NCBI RefSeq assembly: GCF_900112615.1
Contig: NZ_FOMK01000003.1
Coordinates: 310,001 to 374,000, forward strand
From: Chitinophaga sp. CF118
GTDB taxonomy: Bacteria > Bacteroidota > Bacteroidia > Chitinophagales > Chitinophagaceae
Direction of reading: 5' to 3'
Length of the DNA stretch: 64,000 nucleotides
In this document: piece after piece, positions 1 through 8,622 of the stretch
Numbering within the stretch: the stretch's first letter is position 1
Layout: the number at the start of each line of letters is the position of its first letter
The notes under the pieces: generated by a model
What the model was told of the DNA's origin: nothing
What the model saw: only the letters and a program-made list of their open reading frames with translations
Database searches by the model: none
Position numbers and translations under genes: made by a program

Positions 1-643
1 GACGATCGAAATCGTCATGGAAGAAGATCCCGTATTTTTTTATTCCCGGTCTTACAGGGAATGATCTGTCCTGGAAAGCTTGATGATTTAATGTAAGCAA
101 AGAATCTTCCCATAGCTTGATCATAGGATAGGAGGCCGTACCAGTTATCAGGTTATTGTCCGGATCTCGTTGTAATACTGTAATATCATCACTGAATATA
201 GTGTATCCAAGTTTGATAAGTCCGGCAAGTGTGGTTGATTTTCCCGCACCTGAGTATCCGCATATAAACACCAGTTCTCCATCTTCCAATATTGCAGAAG
301 CATGAAAGGGGAGCAATCCCCGTTGTGTGAGAATTGCCGCCATAGCAGTAGCCAGCACAAAAAGTCTGATGCTACGAAATTCCCTGACATCATTATGTGG
401 GGCTATAATGATTTCCCTGCCATAAGCAACGTAATAACTTGCAGTATCTTTAACCGAGAAGATTAGTTCCTCTTCATTGATAATATAAGAAATATCGTTG
501 CCTTGTATAATTTTTACATTTGTAATAGCAGGGATTTCTCCGATGTTAATCATTACATCCGGAACATCAAATATTGAAGGAAGCAATTCAGGAAATTCAA
601 TATCTGATAGGATTTGAAGCCCAAATCCAAAGTATTTGTACAT
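1..643 (-). CDS. HPr-kinase-like ATPase of a lasso-peptide-type RiPP locus (3' end outside window)
   Basis: The reading frame opens with ATG at 643 and stays open for 214 codons to the left edge, so the C-terminus is missing. Visible features are a FHASA motif at residues 113-117, a P-loop GYSGAGKST at 129-137 and an SDD at 151-153, which is the arrangement of HPr kinase-like proteins. Such kinases (PadeK type) accompany lasso-peptide genes and phosphorylate the C-terminal residue of the precursor. Its divergent neighbours are a PqqD-like protein, an ABC exporter and a nucleotidyltransferase, which support that role rather than a sugar-PTS role. The frame on the same strand at 148-393 is only a shadow in another phase. 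The family is clear; the exact substrate is inference. Confidence 0.82.
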   Translation of the reverse strand, partial: MYKYFGFGLQILSDIEFPELLPSIFDVPDVMINIGEIPAITNVKIIQGNDISYIINEEELIFSVKDTASYYVAYGREIIIAPHNDVREFRSIRLFVLATAMAAILTQRGLLPFHASAILEDGELVFICGYSGAGKSTTLAGLIKLGYTIFSDDITVLQRDPDNNLITGTASYPMIKLWEDSLLTLNHQAFQDRSFPVRPGIKKYGIFFHDDFDR

Positions 644-833
644 GAATATTGATTGTGTTTTGAATGTTCGATATCTAACTTATATATCTGTAATGGTGCA
701 ATAAATATTTTTCATAACCGGATGATCGTATTAATTTGGGAGTCGTCGTCAATTGTTTTGTAATAATACCTATTTTCGTATAAATAACCTTAGATAGTTC
801 AGATAATACCCCGGATAATTTTTAATTCATGTT

Positions 834-1127
834 ATGGAAAAAGAATGCAGCCTCACATCAAATACCCTTATTACCAGGAATGAAGAAAAATTTCTTGTCA
901 GCCATATTGGTGATGAAGTGGTGATGATGGATATCAGTAAGGGTGTTTATATAGGAATGAACAGCGTTGGGAGTAATATATGGAATATATTAGCAGAAGC
1001 ACTTCCAGTAAAGGATATCGTTGTATCTCTGACAAATATTTATGATATCAGTCCGGGGCAATGTGAAACGGAAACGATCGCATACCTTGAACAGATGCTG
1101 GAACAAGACATGCTGATTATCCAGTAG
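834..1127 (+). CDS. PqqD-like RiPP recognition element protein (lasso B1 type)
   Basis: A 97-residue protein with the PqqD-family layout: an N-terminal beta-hairpin region (FLVSHIGDEVVMMDISKG), the GxYIGMNSVGSNIW segment typical of the lasso B1 subgroup, and a helical C-terminus ending in LEQDMLIIQ. These small winged-helix proteins bind the leader of a ribosomal precursor peptide and deliver it to the modifying enzymes. It is the first gene of a rightward group with the ABC exporter (40 bases downstream) and is divergent from the HPr-kinase-like gene. No transglutaminase-like B2 protein is fused or adjacent, so the protease partner would have to lie left of the window. Confidence 0.82.
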   Translation: MEKECSLTSNTLITRNEEKFLVSHIGDEVVMMDISKGVYIGMNSVGSNIWNILAEALPVKDIVVSLTNIYDISPGQCETETIAYLEQMLEQDMLIIQ

Positions 1128-1167
1128 TAACATTCATTTCATCGGATCATAAGTTTGCCCCTCTCAC

Positions 1168-2925
1168 ATGAATTTTATTCTGAAAGATCTGTTCCGTTCA
1201 GTTGTACTGATATGGCGTGCTAATATGCGGGTTGCTAGTATCAATGTTATTTTGCAGGTAGTGCTTGCTATATTACCTGTAGCTTCCCTGTTATGCCTTC
1301 GATTGCTGATTGATGCTATGATGATGCAAAATATGAATTTCTCTTCAGCCATGGCTCCGCTTGTGGCATGGGGAGGCATTCAGATGTTGCAGGCTGTTAC
1401 CGGGCAGTATACTGCTTTTATAAATACTATACATCAGCAGCATCTCACAGATTATTTGTCGCTGGAGGTATTAAATAAAGCTGTAAGTGTAAAATATGAC
1501 TATTATGAAAATCCGGTTTATCACGATACTCTTCACCTAGCTCAGCAACAGGTAATCTATAAAACAGCAACTATATTGAATGGGTTTAATGCAATGTTGT
1601 TAAACAGTCTCTCATTATGTTTTCTGTTTGGTTTTCTGTTTTCTATGAAACCTGCATTTGCCCTGTTATTAATTATATTATCGCTGCCACTGGCTGTGAT
1701 TAAATGGTATGCAGGATTTTCCCTGACGCATCTTGAAAGAAAGTTAGCGCCCAGTGAAAGAGAAGCGCATTACCTGCATTATATATTAACAAGCGTAGGC
1801 CATGCAAAAGAAGTAAGAATATTTGGGTTTGGAGCAGCTCTTACAGCAAAATTCAAACATATCAGGGCATTTATTCTCCAGGGAAAAAAGGATGTATATA
1901 AAAAGAACACCTTATACAGCATAGTAGCAGAGATACTGGAAGTGGTCGTTATCACAATAATATTGATTTATCTGGCCAGGAGTGTATGGGGGAAAACAAT
2001 AACAGTAGGTGTTTTTGTTATATATCTGCAAGGGTTTCAGCGGCTGCAAACTACATCCAGGAATTTTCTGCAGGCATTGGTTCAACTATTTCAGCAAAGA
2101 GTTTTCCTGAGAGATCTCTTTTTGTTTCTGGATCTTCCTGTTCCGGAAACTCCGGATGCAGATATTCTCTTTCCCCGCACACATAACGGGTTATCTGTAA
2201 ATAATGTTTCATTCCGTTATCCGCAGTCACAGCATCCCGTATTGCAGAACATATCATTCAGTTGTACGCCTGGAAATATAATTGCCTTAGTGGGAGAGAA
2301 TGGTTCGGGTAAATCAACGATGGTGAAATTGCTGGCTCGTTTATATGAGTTACAGACAGGGTCGGTTAAAATTGATGATGTAGAGATTTCAGGAATAGCA
2401 TTAACGGATTTCAGGAATAACAGTACTTTTTTGTTCCAGGATTTTGAAAGATATTTTCTAACAGTGGGAGAGAATATTGCTTTTGAAGCATTTCATGATC
2501 CTGAAAATTTATGCGATGTTCAGCATGCTGCTACATTAGCCGGGGCACATACATTTATCTCAAAATTGTCTGCCGGCTATCATTGCCGCATGGGTACATT
2601 GTTTCAGGGTAGTGAACAACTCAGTGGGGGACAGTGGCAGAAGCTTGCACTTGCAAGGCTTTTTTACAGAAATGGTCACCTGATGGTGCTTGACGAGCCA
2701 ACCAGTGCTCTGGATGCAACTGCTGAATACGAGGTATTTCAACATGTGAGGGAATCTGTAGGAAATAAAATGGTACTGTTAATTACACATCGTTTGTATA
2801 ATCTTAAAATAGCAGATTATATCTATTTTATGAAAGATGGAATGATTGCTGAAGAAGGAACTTTTGACAACCTGATATCGGCGAATGGATTATTCAGGAA
2901 CATGTACGATAAACAAAAACTATGA
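1168..2925 (+). CDS. ABC transporter, fused permease and ATPase (RiPP exporter type)
   Basis: A 585-residue half-transporter. Residues about 15-320 form a hydrophobic type I exporter membrane domain. The nucleotide-binding domain has Walker A GENGSGKST near residue 375, a Q-loop (FQDFERY), the signature LSGGQ near 485, Walker B LMVLDEPTSALD near 506 and the H-loop ITHR. There is no N-terminal C39 peptidase domain, so the leader is not cut by this protein. Standing between the PqqD-like gene and the nucleotidyltransferase, it fits the D component that exports the mature peptide in lasso-type loci. The substrate is inferred from context only. Confidence 0.88.
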   Translation: MNFILKDLFRSVVLIWRANMRVASINVILQVVLAILPVASLLCLRLLIDAMMMQNMNFSSAMAPLVAWGGIQMLQAVTGQYTAFINTIHQQHLTDYLSLEVLNKAVSVKYDYYENPVYHDTLHLAQQQVIYKTATILNGFNAMLLNSLSLCFLFGFLFSMKPAFALLLIILSLPLAVIKWYAGFSLTHLERKLAPSEREAHYLHYILTSVGHAKEVRIFGFGAALTAKFKHIRAFILQGKKDVYKKNTLYSIVAEILEVVVITIILIYLARSVWGKTITVGVFVIYLQGFQRLQTTSRNFLQALVQLFQQRVFLRDLFLFLDLPVPETPDADILFPRTHNGLSVNNVSFRYPQSQHPVLQNISFSCTPGNIIALVGENGSGKSTMVKLLARLYELQTGSVKIDDVEISGIALTDFRNNSTFLFQDFERYFLTVGENIAFEAFHDPENLCDVQHAATLAGAHTFISKLSAGYHCRMGTLFQGSEQLSGGQWQKLALARLFYRNGHLMVLDEPTSALDATAEYEVFQHVRESVGNKMVLLITHRLYNLKIADYIYFMKDGMIAEEGTFDNLISANGLFRNMYDKQKL

Positions 2926-2931
2926 GGTGTT

Positions 2932-4083
2932 ATGGAGATTGGAGCAATAAAGGAAAAATATAATCCTGAAATAGCGTTATTAGTATTGTGTTGCAGGGTT
3001 TTCCTGAGAACAGCAGATAAGGAAATGCTAAGGACTTTCATTACAGATAGTAGCATTAACTGGAATAAGGTTTATAATCTGAGCGCACTTCATCGTATAA
3101 GACCGGTAGTGTTTAATATATTATTCCATGTAAAGGAATTGGTAGAACAGAATACATACCAGTTATTCCGCTCTTTCTGCATGAATTTCTCATCGCGGGT
3201 TTTTAGCAGGAAAGCGGAGTGCGACAGGATAATAGATCTTCTTCAGCAGCGAGGTGTTAGTGCCTGTCCGTACAAAGGGCTTGATTTTTCAGTGCTGCTT
3301 TATAAGGATATGAGTTTGAGGGAAAGCTCGGATATCGATGTTATTATTGCAGAAAAGGATGTGTCGTCGGTTGTAGATACCTTAAAAAAGGAAGGATATA
3401 CTATGGGTACGCATAAGTTTTATGATAGATTTCCTGAACAATTCCATCAATTACATAAAGATGTTTGTTTCAATAAAGAAGGTGCTTTTGGTGGCTCATT
3501 TGATTTTGAGTTTCACTTTAGACCAGTAAAATATAGAATGAATACAACAACTTCATTCAGTCAGTTATTAGGGAATGATTATTTATCTCCTCACCGGATA
3601 TATGATCATAAGGATTATTATAAGCTGATGATTTATAATAATGGGGTAAGTGATTATTATCCTACACTTCGTTCACTACTTGATCTTGCTTCTTTTAAGG
3701 CAGATGAACTGGATGAAGAGGCTATTGAACTGAAACGGTTTGATCTTTTAAGGCGCGTTCTTTCCAGTCATCTTTTCAATATGCCTGTTGTGGAGACTTA
3801 TAAAAAAGATGACAGCAATCTGAATTATGCAGTTAATTTCCTTTTGAATGAATTATTGAAAAAGCAGGTAATAAAGAATTCAGATCTATTAAGAAACGTT
3901 TATCTCGGAATAAGGTTCAGTAAGGGATTAAAACAAAAATGGAACATTTTGTTAAAGGCTATAGTATTTTTTATTACACCTAATGGCAATGATATAGAAT
4001 CCATACAACTCCCATTTTATTCCTACTATTATGTTACTAAATTCTTTAGGATAACAACAAGGAGATTACGGGGGCTTTCCTAG
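2932..4083 (+). CDS. nucleotidyltransferase family protein (NTP_transf_5 type)
   Basis: A 383-residue protein beginning 6 bases after the ABC gene. It carries the features of the uncharacterised nucleotidyltransferase family PF14907: a KGLDFSVLLY segment near residue 116 and the metal-binding ESSDIDVII segment near 132-141, followed by an FDFEFHF strand. The DxD-like pair in SDIDV looks intact, so catalysis is plausible. Proteins of this family are regular companions of lasso-peptide clusters (the N gene of paeninodin-type loci), where the role is unproven. The close spacing suggests it is cotranscribed with the PqqD-like and ABC genes. Confidence 0.75.
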   Translation: MEIGAIKEKYNPEIALLVLCCRVFLRTADKEMLRTFITDSSINWNKVYNLSALHRIRPVVFNILFHVKELVEQNTYQLFRSFCMNFSSRVFSRKAECDRIIDLLQQRGVSACPYKGLDFSVLLYKDMSLRESSDIDVIIAEKDVSSVVDTLKKEGYTMGTHKFYDRFPEQFHQLHKDVCFNKEGAFGGSFDFEFHFRPVKYRMNTTTSFSQLLGNDYLSPHRIYDHKDYYKLMIYNNGVSDYYPTLRSLLDLASFKADELDEEAIELKRFDLLRRVLSSHLFNMPVVETYKKDDSNLNYAVNFLLNELLKKQVIKNSDLLRNVYLGIRFSKGLKQKWNILLKAIVFFITPNGNDIESIQLPFYSYYYVTKFFRITTRRLRGLS

Positions 4084-4191
4084 TAGCTCAATTTTTATGG
4101 AGGCATCCGGCCCGATTCTTTTTCAGGATGACTGCACTTTAAAAATAAAGTTAGTATTTTGGGGGTTTGAATGATCCATAAACAAGGTATT

Positions 4192-4776
4192 ATGAGTAGC
4201 AGAGAAACGATCTTAGCCTCCATTAAGGGAAATCAACCGGAACAGCATGTATTGCCTGATATTGAAGGTTTCAGGAATACTTCACCCGGCGATCCGGTGG
4301 CTTTCTGCAAGGTGGTAGAAACATTGGGGGGAGAGGTGATAGAAATTGCCCGGTATTCGGATATTCCGTCGTACGTACAGGCCAATTTTACCGATCAGGC
4401 GCGTGTGGTTGCAGTGGATTCTGCGTTTTATCCTGGTGGGATGACTGAATGGAAGGAGGGCGACGGGCGCCAGTTGGAACAGGTAGATCTGGCTATTGTA
4501 CCCGGACAACTGGGCGTGGCTGAAAATGGTGCGGTATGGGTGACTGAAAAAGAGCTGGTTGTAAGGGTATTACCTTTTATTACACAACACCTGGCTATTG
4601 TATTATCTGCAGCTACTATTGTTCCTACCATGCATGACGCTTATAATCACATTGGTGGCCCGGAAACCGGCTTCGGAGTATTTATTGCCGGCCCTTCCAA
4701 AACGGCTGATATTGAACAATCGCTGGTATTAGGCGCACACGGAGCTAAAAGTCTTACTATATTTTTGATGCCATGA
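4192..4776 (+). CDS. LUD domain protein, LutC/YkgG-like
   Basis: A 194-residue LUD-domain protein. The start at 4192 ([13 protein letters not shown]) is preferred because it matches the LutC N-terminus; an ATG at 4171 would add seven residues. The [10 protein letters not shown] and [19 protein letters not shown] segments are the conserved LutC core. LutC acts with LutA and LutB (absent here) in oxidising L-lactate to pyruvate. The stop overlaps the rhamnose mutarotase start in an ATGA, so the two are translationally coupled. In Bacteroidota LutC-like genes also occur with L-rhamnose or L-fucose catabolism, whose lactaldehyde branch yields lactate; that link is inference. Confidence 0.82.
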   Translation: MSSRETILASIKGNQPEQHVLPDIEGFRNTSPGDPVAFCKVVETLGGEVIEIARYSDIPSYVQANFTDQARVVAVDSAFYPGGMTEWKEGDGRQLEQVDLAIVPGQLGVAENGAVWVTEKELVVRVLPFITQHLAIVLSAATIVPTMHDAYNHIGGPETGFGVFIAGPSKTADIEQSLVLGAHGAKSLTIFLMP

Positions 4777-5084
4777 AAATAGCTTTTAAAATGCGACTGA
4801 AACCCGGCTGCAAAGAGGAATACCGTAAACGTCACCAGGCTATCTGGCCGGAGTTACAGCAGTTGTTGAAAGATAACGGCGTAAGTGATTATACGATCTT
4901 CCTGGATGAAGAAACCAATATTCTCTTTGGAGTGCAACAGCAAGCTGGTCAACAATCATCGCAGGATCTCGGCACTCTTCCCATTGTGCAGCGCTGGTGG
5001 GCTTTTATGGCCGACATTATGGATACTAACCCTGATAATTCTCCTGTAACCACTCCTTTAGAGGAAGTATTCCATATGGAGTAG
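4773..5084 (+). CDS. rhaM: L-rhamnose mutarotase
   Basis: A 103-residue protein, close to the family length of about 104. It has the RhaM pattern: [15 protein letters not shown] with His21 in the position of the active-site acid, IWPEL, a YTIFLDEE strand and the conserved [10 protein letters not shown] segment. The enzyme interconverts alpha and beta anomers of L-rhamnose. It overlaps the LutC-like gene by 4 bases. No rhamnose isomerase, kinase or aldolase is in the window, so this two-gene unit stands apart from the rest of the pathway. A terminator-like hairpin follows at 5104-5160. Confidence 0.87.
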   Translation: MKIAFKMRLKPGCKEEYRKRHQAIWPELQQLLKDNGVSDYTIFLDEETNILFGVQQQAGQQSSQDLGTLPIVQRWWAFMADIMDTNPDNSPVTTPLEEVFHME

Positions 5085-5103
5085 GTCTCCATCTTTCTTT
5101 TAG

Positions 5104-5160
5104 AGCAGTCGTAATAAGCCAGATAGGTTCAGTATCCTCCAATATTCAGACTGCTTTTTT
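5104..5160 (+). terminator. probable intrinsic terminator after rhaM
   Basis: The arm AGCAGTC (5104-5110) pairs with GACTGCT (5149-5155), and the run of T continues to 5160. The loop is long (38 bases), with a short inner AATA/TATT pairing. Position 20 bases after the rhaM stop fits. Confidence 0.5.
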
Positions 5161-5205
5161 ACCGGATAGCAGTTAAATATTAGTCTTTTGAAGAGGGGCT
5201 GACAA

Positions 5206-5277
5206 AGCTGGGGGGTACTGGAAAGGTTGGTAATTAACTAAAGTCTTCTGTAAGTCACAAAATGCCCCCCACCAGCT
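5206..5277. promoter_or_regulatory. inverted AGCTGG/G6 repeat upstream of the luciferase-like gene
   Basis: AGCTGGGGGG at 5206-5215 is mirrored by CCCCCCACCAGCT at 5265-5277. A direct repeat AGTCTTyTG at 5182-5190 and 5242-5250 lies across the same stretch. This is 80-150 bases upstream of the next start and could be an operator. No known binding protein is recognised. Confidence 0.35.
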
Positions 5278-5306
5278 ATATTCTGTCACTTTTGTCTGAT
5301 AACCTT

Positions 5307-5314
5307 TAATTTTG
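5307..5314 (+). promoter_or_regulatory. Bacteroidota -7 element for the luciferase-like gene
   Basis: TAATTTTG is a perfect match to TAnnTTTG, 46 bases before the ATG at 5360. No clear TTG is found 17-23 bases upstream; the closest is TCTG at 5282-5285, so the -33 part is weak. Confidence 0.5.
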
Positions 5315-5359
5315 TAATTCGATCGGAACAAGTTTTTATCAGAAAAACATTGAATTACA

Positions 5360-6397
5360 ATGAAGATAGAGGAATCAACAGCCATTTCTTATTCGGTATT
5401 AGACCTGGCCACTGTAGTACAGGGCCAGACACCAGCAGATAGTTTTCGTCATAGTCTTGAATTAGCTAAAAAGGTAGAGCAACTGGGTTACACCCGTTAC
5501 TGGTTTGCAGAGCATCATAATATGGAGAGTGTGGCCAGTTCAGCTACTTCGGTGCTCATCGGTTATGTAGCCGGAGGTACATCGGCTATCAGAGTAGGTT
5601 CAGGTGGAATTATGCTGCCGAATCATGCCCCTTTAGTAATAGCGGAACAGTTTGGAACTTTAGCCTCCTTATATCCCGGCAGGATAGACCTTGGTTTGGG
5701 GCGGGCCCCGGGAACGGACCAGGTAACCGCTATGGCTATCAGGGGAGATAATTTCAAGGCACCACATAATTTCCCCAGAGATATCCAGAAGTTGCAGAAC
5801 TTCTTTTCTGCCACAAACAAACATAGTAGTGTAAGGGCTATTCCCGGTGAAGGACTGGATATACCTATCTGGGTTTTAGGTTCCAGCACTGATAGCGCTA
5901 TGGTTGCTGCAGCAATGGGTTTACCTTATGCTTTTGCAAGCCATTTTGCACCTACTTATTTTATGGAGGCAATAAAGCTTTATCGTGAGAATTTTCAACC
6001 ATCTGCCCACTTGAGCAAACCTTATGTAATGTCTTGTGTGAATGTAGTAGCTGCTGATACGGATGAAGAAGCTGAAAGGCTGGCAACATCGGTAAAACAG
6101 CTCTTTATAGGTGTGGTAACCGGTCGCCGGCAATTATTACCACCACCTGTAGAAAGCATGGATGAGATCTGGAACGCGCATGAAGAACAAACCGTGAACC
6201 ATATGCTGACTTATTCTTTCATCGGCGGACCGGCAACAATCAAAAAAAGGTTGGAGCATTTCCTGCAACTGACGCAGGTAGATGAAATAATGGTGACATC
6301 ACATCTCTTTGATCATCAGGCCAGAATTCATTCTTATGAAGTTTTTGCAGATGTTATAAAGGAAATCAATACTGTTAAAACAAAGAATCTGGTGTAG
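5360..6397 (+). CDS. LLM class flavin-dependent oxidoreductase (luciferase-like)
   Basis: A 345-residue single-domain protein of the bacterial luciferase-like family. The N-terminal [11 protein letters not shown] strand, [12 protein letters not shown], the [15 protein letters not shown] segment and [11 protein letters not shown] are the characteristic blocks of the MsnO8-like group. Members use reduced flavin and oxygen to oxidise small organic molecules; the substrate cannot be read from sequence. It is a single-gene unit with a TAnnTTTG element in front and a strong hairpin terminator behind. Length and motifs look complete. Confidence 0.88.
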   Translation: MKIEESTAISYSVLDLATVVQGQTPADSFRHSLELAKKVEQLGYTRYWFAEHHNMESVASSATSVLIGYVAGGTSAIRVGSGGIMLPNHAPLVIAEQFGTLASLYPGRIDLGLGRAPGTDQVTAMAIRGDNFKAPHNFPRDIQKLQNFFSATNKHSSVRAIPGEGLDIPIWVLGSSTDSAMVAAAMGLPYAFASHFAPTYFMEAIKLYRENFQPSAHLSKPYVMSCVNVVAADTDEEAERLATSVKQLFIGVVTGRRQLLPPPVESMDEIWNAHEEQTVNHMLTYSFIGGPATIKKRLEHFLQLTQVDEIMVTSHLFDHQARIHSYEVFADVIKEINTVKTKNLV

Positions 6398-6451
6398 GAT
6401 AATAACTTTAATCAGCAAATAGATGTAGTCTAATTTAAATCCGCAATATCG

Positions 6452-6480
6452 GGAGGCTGTAGAATACAGCCTCCTTTATT
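6452..6480 (+). terminator. intrinsic terminator
   Basis: A perfect 10-bp stem, GGAGGCTGTA (6452-6461) with TACAGCCTCC (6465-6474), a 3-base loop and a T-rich tail (TTTATT). It ends the luciferase-like gene. Confidence 0.85.
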
Positions 6481-6560
6481 TGTATAAAACTTAATTTCGT
6501 TTCTGTATATTGGTCAACAGTAGCGGCTATTAGTATAAAATATTCCCAATTACCATTTTT

Positions 6561-7784
6561 ATGGGGCGCATCCAGGAAGAGAAGAATAAAATATCTTTTT
6601 ACTTTAAACACATCTTACATCCAGGTGGAGAGTATTCAATTGAAAAGTACATCTTCCAGGTAATATCAATAATGACGATTGCTATTCTCTGCATTTTTAT
6701 TGTGGTAGATACAATTGCAAATGTAGCTGTACCGCCTTATTTGTTAGAGGTTTTGCTGGTTCTTCAGTTTTTGTTCCTTTTTCTTTCCCAGGTAAAACGT
6801 ATTTATTCCTATATTATCAACCTGTACATACTTATCGGCTTTATTGCATTAGCTATCAATTATGGGTTGAATGCAGGAATTAACGGACCTACGCTGATCC
6901 TGTTATTCATGACTTTTCAGCTGGCACTTAGTGTCACAGAACGTAAGTGGTATCCTTTCTGGATGGTTTTACATATTGTTGTACCAATCGGTTGTATCAT
7001 TATAGAGAGTCAATATCCTTCACTGATCCGTGGAAGGTATCGCAGTCTGCGGGAACAGTATATTGATATGAGCACCTGTTTTATTGTAGCTATATTGTAT
7101 ATGTACCTGGTTACTACCAAAATCCGGGGATACATGTTACGGCAACAGGAAATATCTGCCCAAAAATCTGTTGAACTGGCGGCATCTGAAATCAAGTTGC
7201 AGGCTTTTTTTGAGGGATTGAGTGACCAGTTTTTCCTGCTGGACGATAAAATGAATATTGTACATTTTAACCGCGAAGCGGCCGATCTGTATCAGAAACT
7301 GTTTGGTACTCAACCCAAAGAAGGGCAGGCTATAGGTCCGATATTACATTCATCTTACCGGAGCCGTTTCCCGGAAGATTTTAAGCAATCGATGGCGGGT
7401 GTTAAAATCAGTCATGAACAAAAGTTTAATTATGGAGATGAGGTTTCATGGCGACAAGTGAGTCTGGAACCAGCAAGAAACAATACGGGGAAGATTGTAG
7501 GAGCCACATTGATCCTGAAGGATATCACGAAACAAAAGATCAGTCAGGAGCGGTTAGAGACTAAGAATGCATTATTGGAAAAGATTGCTTTTATCCAGGC
7601 CCATGAATTCAGGGGACCGCTTACTTCCATATTATCTTTATTACCCCTGATAAAGGAGGAATATACAGAGATTGCTCCCCATCATATAGAAATGATGGAA
7701 GAAGCGTTGAAAAAGTTGGATGGGAAGATCATTGAGATCGTGGAATTAGCGAATGAAGCTGTTCGACTGGAAAAAGGTTCTTAA
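6561..7784 (+). CDS. membrane PAS protein with histidine-kinase dimerisation helices but no ATPase domain
   Basis: A 407-residue protein. Residues about 28-200 contain five to six membrane segments, followed by a short coiled link and a PAS domain (about 212-325, ending in VGATLILKDITKQK). The last part looks like a HisKA helix pair with a phospho-acceptor-type motif HEFRGPL (His348). The protein stops about 60 residues later, and the next gene lies on the other strand overlapping its last 4 bases, so no HATPase domain is present or frameshifted nearby. It might serve as a phosphotransfer partner of another kinase or be a degenerate sensor; both are inference. Confidence 0.75.
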   Translation: MGRIQEEKNKISFYFKHILHPGGEYSIEKYIFQVISIMTIAILCIFIVVDTIANVAVPPYLLEVLLVLQFLFLFLSQVKRIYSYIINLYILIGFIALAINYGLNAGINGPTLILLFMTFQLALSVTERKWYPFWMVLHIVVPIGCIIIESQYPSLIRGRYRSLREQYIDMSTCFIVAILYMYLVTTKIRGYMLRQQEISAQKSVELAASEIKLQAFFEGLSDQFFLLDDKMNIVHFNREAADLYQKLFGTQPKEGQAIGPILHSSYRSRFPEDFKQSMAGVKISHEQKFNYGDEVSWRQVSLEPARNNTGKIVGATLILKDITKQKISQERLETKNALLEKIAFIQAHEFRGPLTSILSLLPLIKEEYTEIAPHHIEMMEEALKKLDGKIIEIVELANEAVRLEKGS

Positions 7785-7972
7785 CGGCGTGTTCTGATAC
7801 CAAACAAAGAATATAACGGACAATTGCCTACTATGCCGGTAGTAAAGAGGAGCATGGCTGTTGCCATGATTAGAAAAGTTCCGGTGATTGATTTTACATA
7901 GTATAGATAGAATGTTGTGAATGCCAGCAAAATCCGGATAATACGATCCAGTTTTCCTATATTATTTTTCAT
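7781..7972 (-). CDS. DUF2892 (YgaP-like) small membrane protein
   Basis: A 63-residue protein starting MKNNIGKLDRIIR, with two hydrophobic segments and the NCPLYSLFGI ending typical of the DUF2892 family. The Met at 7972 is chosen because it matches the family start; a Met at 7981 adds three residues. The Cys in NCPLY is the conserved family cysteine. The function is unknown; in YgaP this membrane part is joined to a rhodanese domain, which is absent here. Its stop overlaps the tail of the convergent PAS protein by 4 bases. Confidence 0.8.
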   Translation of the reverse strand: MKNNIGKLDRIIRILLAFTTFYLYYVKSITGTFLIMATAMLLFTTGIVGNCPLYSLFGIRTRR

Positions 7973-8024
7973 AACGGACATTGTTGATAGGTGGCAAATA
8001 TAGACTAATAACTGTAATGGCGCG

Positions 8025-8041
8025 GTTCTGATGGTCAGAAC
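8025..8041. promoter_or_regulatory. inverted repeat upstream of the DUF2892 gene
   Basis: GTTCTGA (8025-8031) and TCAGAAC (8035-8041) form a perfect 7-bp inverted repeat with a 3-base spacer, about 53 bases upstream of the minus-strand start at 7972. It could be an operator. No other evidence. Confidence 0.3.
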
Positions 8042-8199
8042 TGTTTATGATATTCCTGATTTCCTGATATGAAAACCGCTTAAAAAATAGTAATAATATT
8101 TATATGAAGCAAATTAATGATAACTCCGGGTTTTTACGTCGGCATTATCTATATGTCCTTTAGCATTAGATAAGGCGTTTATTTTCGTAAATTCGCATA

Positions 8200-8347
8200 G
8201 TGAAAAGAAAACACCCAATACATTTGGATTTTGAAGTTGACAAACTTATATATTAAGGGCTTGGGAGCATTTCATATTGGTGGGAAACGTATGATTATCG
8301 AAACACAAGCAGCATTAAAACTGATTGATAAATATTTTAAAAACTGA
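8200..8347 (+). pseudogene. internally deleted upstream partner of the 62-residue gene
   Basis: A GTG at 8200 opens a frame reading KRKHPIHLDFEVDKL that stops after 18 codons. From about 8235 another phase reads YIKGLGAFHIGGKRM and then IIETQAALKLIDKYFKN, ending at the TGA 8345-8347, five bases before the next start. As I recall it, many Bacteroidota carry a protein of about 170 residues with this same start and this same end directly upstream of a small protein like the one at 8353. The piece here would then be that gene with its middle lost and a frame change at the junction. The reading is from memory of the family, not from a search. Confidence 0.5.
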
Positions 8348-8352
8348 ATAAA

Positions 8353-8541
8353 ATGAAACGTCGCAAGGCAGAACTAGATGTTGACTTTATTGGCGGTTTG
8401 GGGGCTTTAACAAGAGAAGATGAAAGCGCAATCAGTGACTTTATTAAAGCTCGAAAACTTAAACAGGCTGGAAAAGCAACTCAATCTACTACAATACGTA
8501 GAAACGCCCGTAAAGTTGTTAAGGAAAAGGTTAAGTTATAA
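8353..8541 (+). CDS. small basic protein, partner of the decayed upstream gene
   Basis: A 62-residue protein with a conserved-looking LDVDFIGGLGALTREDE segment followed by a helical, very basic tail (many Lys/Arg). I do not know a function. Similar small proteins with VDFIGG followed by a Lys-rich tail occur just downstream of a larger partner in other Bacteroidota, an arrangement resembling a toxin-antitoxin or regulatory pair. Here the partner is broken while this frame is intact. It is close behind the remnant (5 bases), as expected for a former two-gene operon. Confidence 0.6.
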   Translation: MKRRKAELDVDFIGGLGALTREDESAISDFIKARKLKQAGKATQSTTIRRNARKVVKEKVKL

Positions 8542-8622
8542 TCATTTCCTTTGCTTGTATAGCAATATTAACTCCGAGAATAGTTTGTTACCCATCCCAG
8601 TTTAGAACATAAAATATAATCC

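Noticed and set aside
148-393. An 81-codon minus-strand frame at the left edge
   Set aside because: It is a shadow in another phase of the HPr-kinase-like gene, which has a clear P-loop and runs off the edge.
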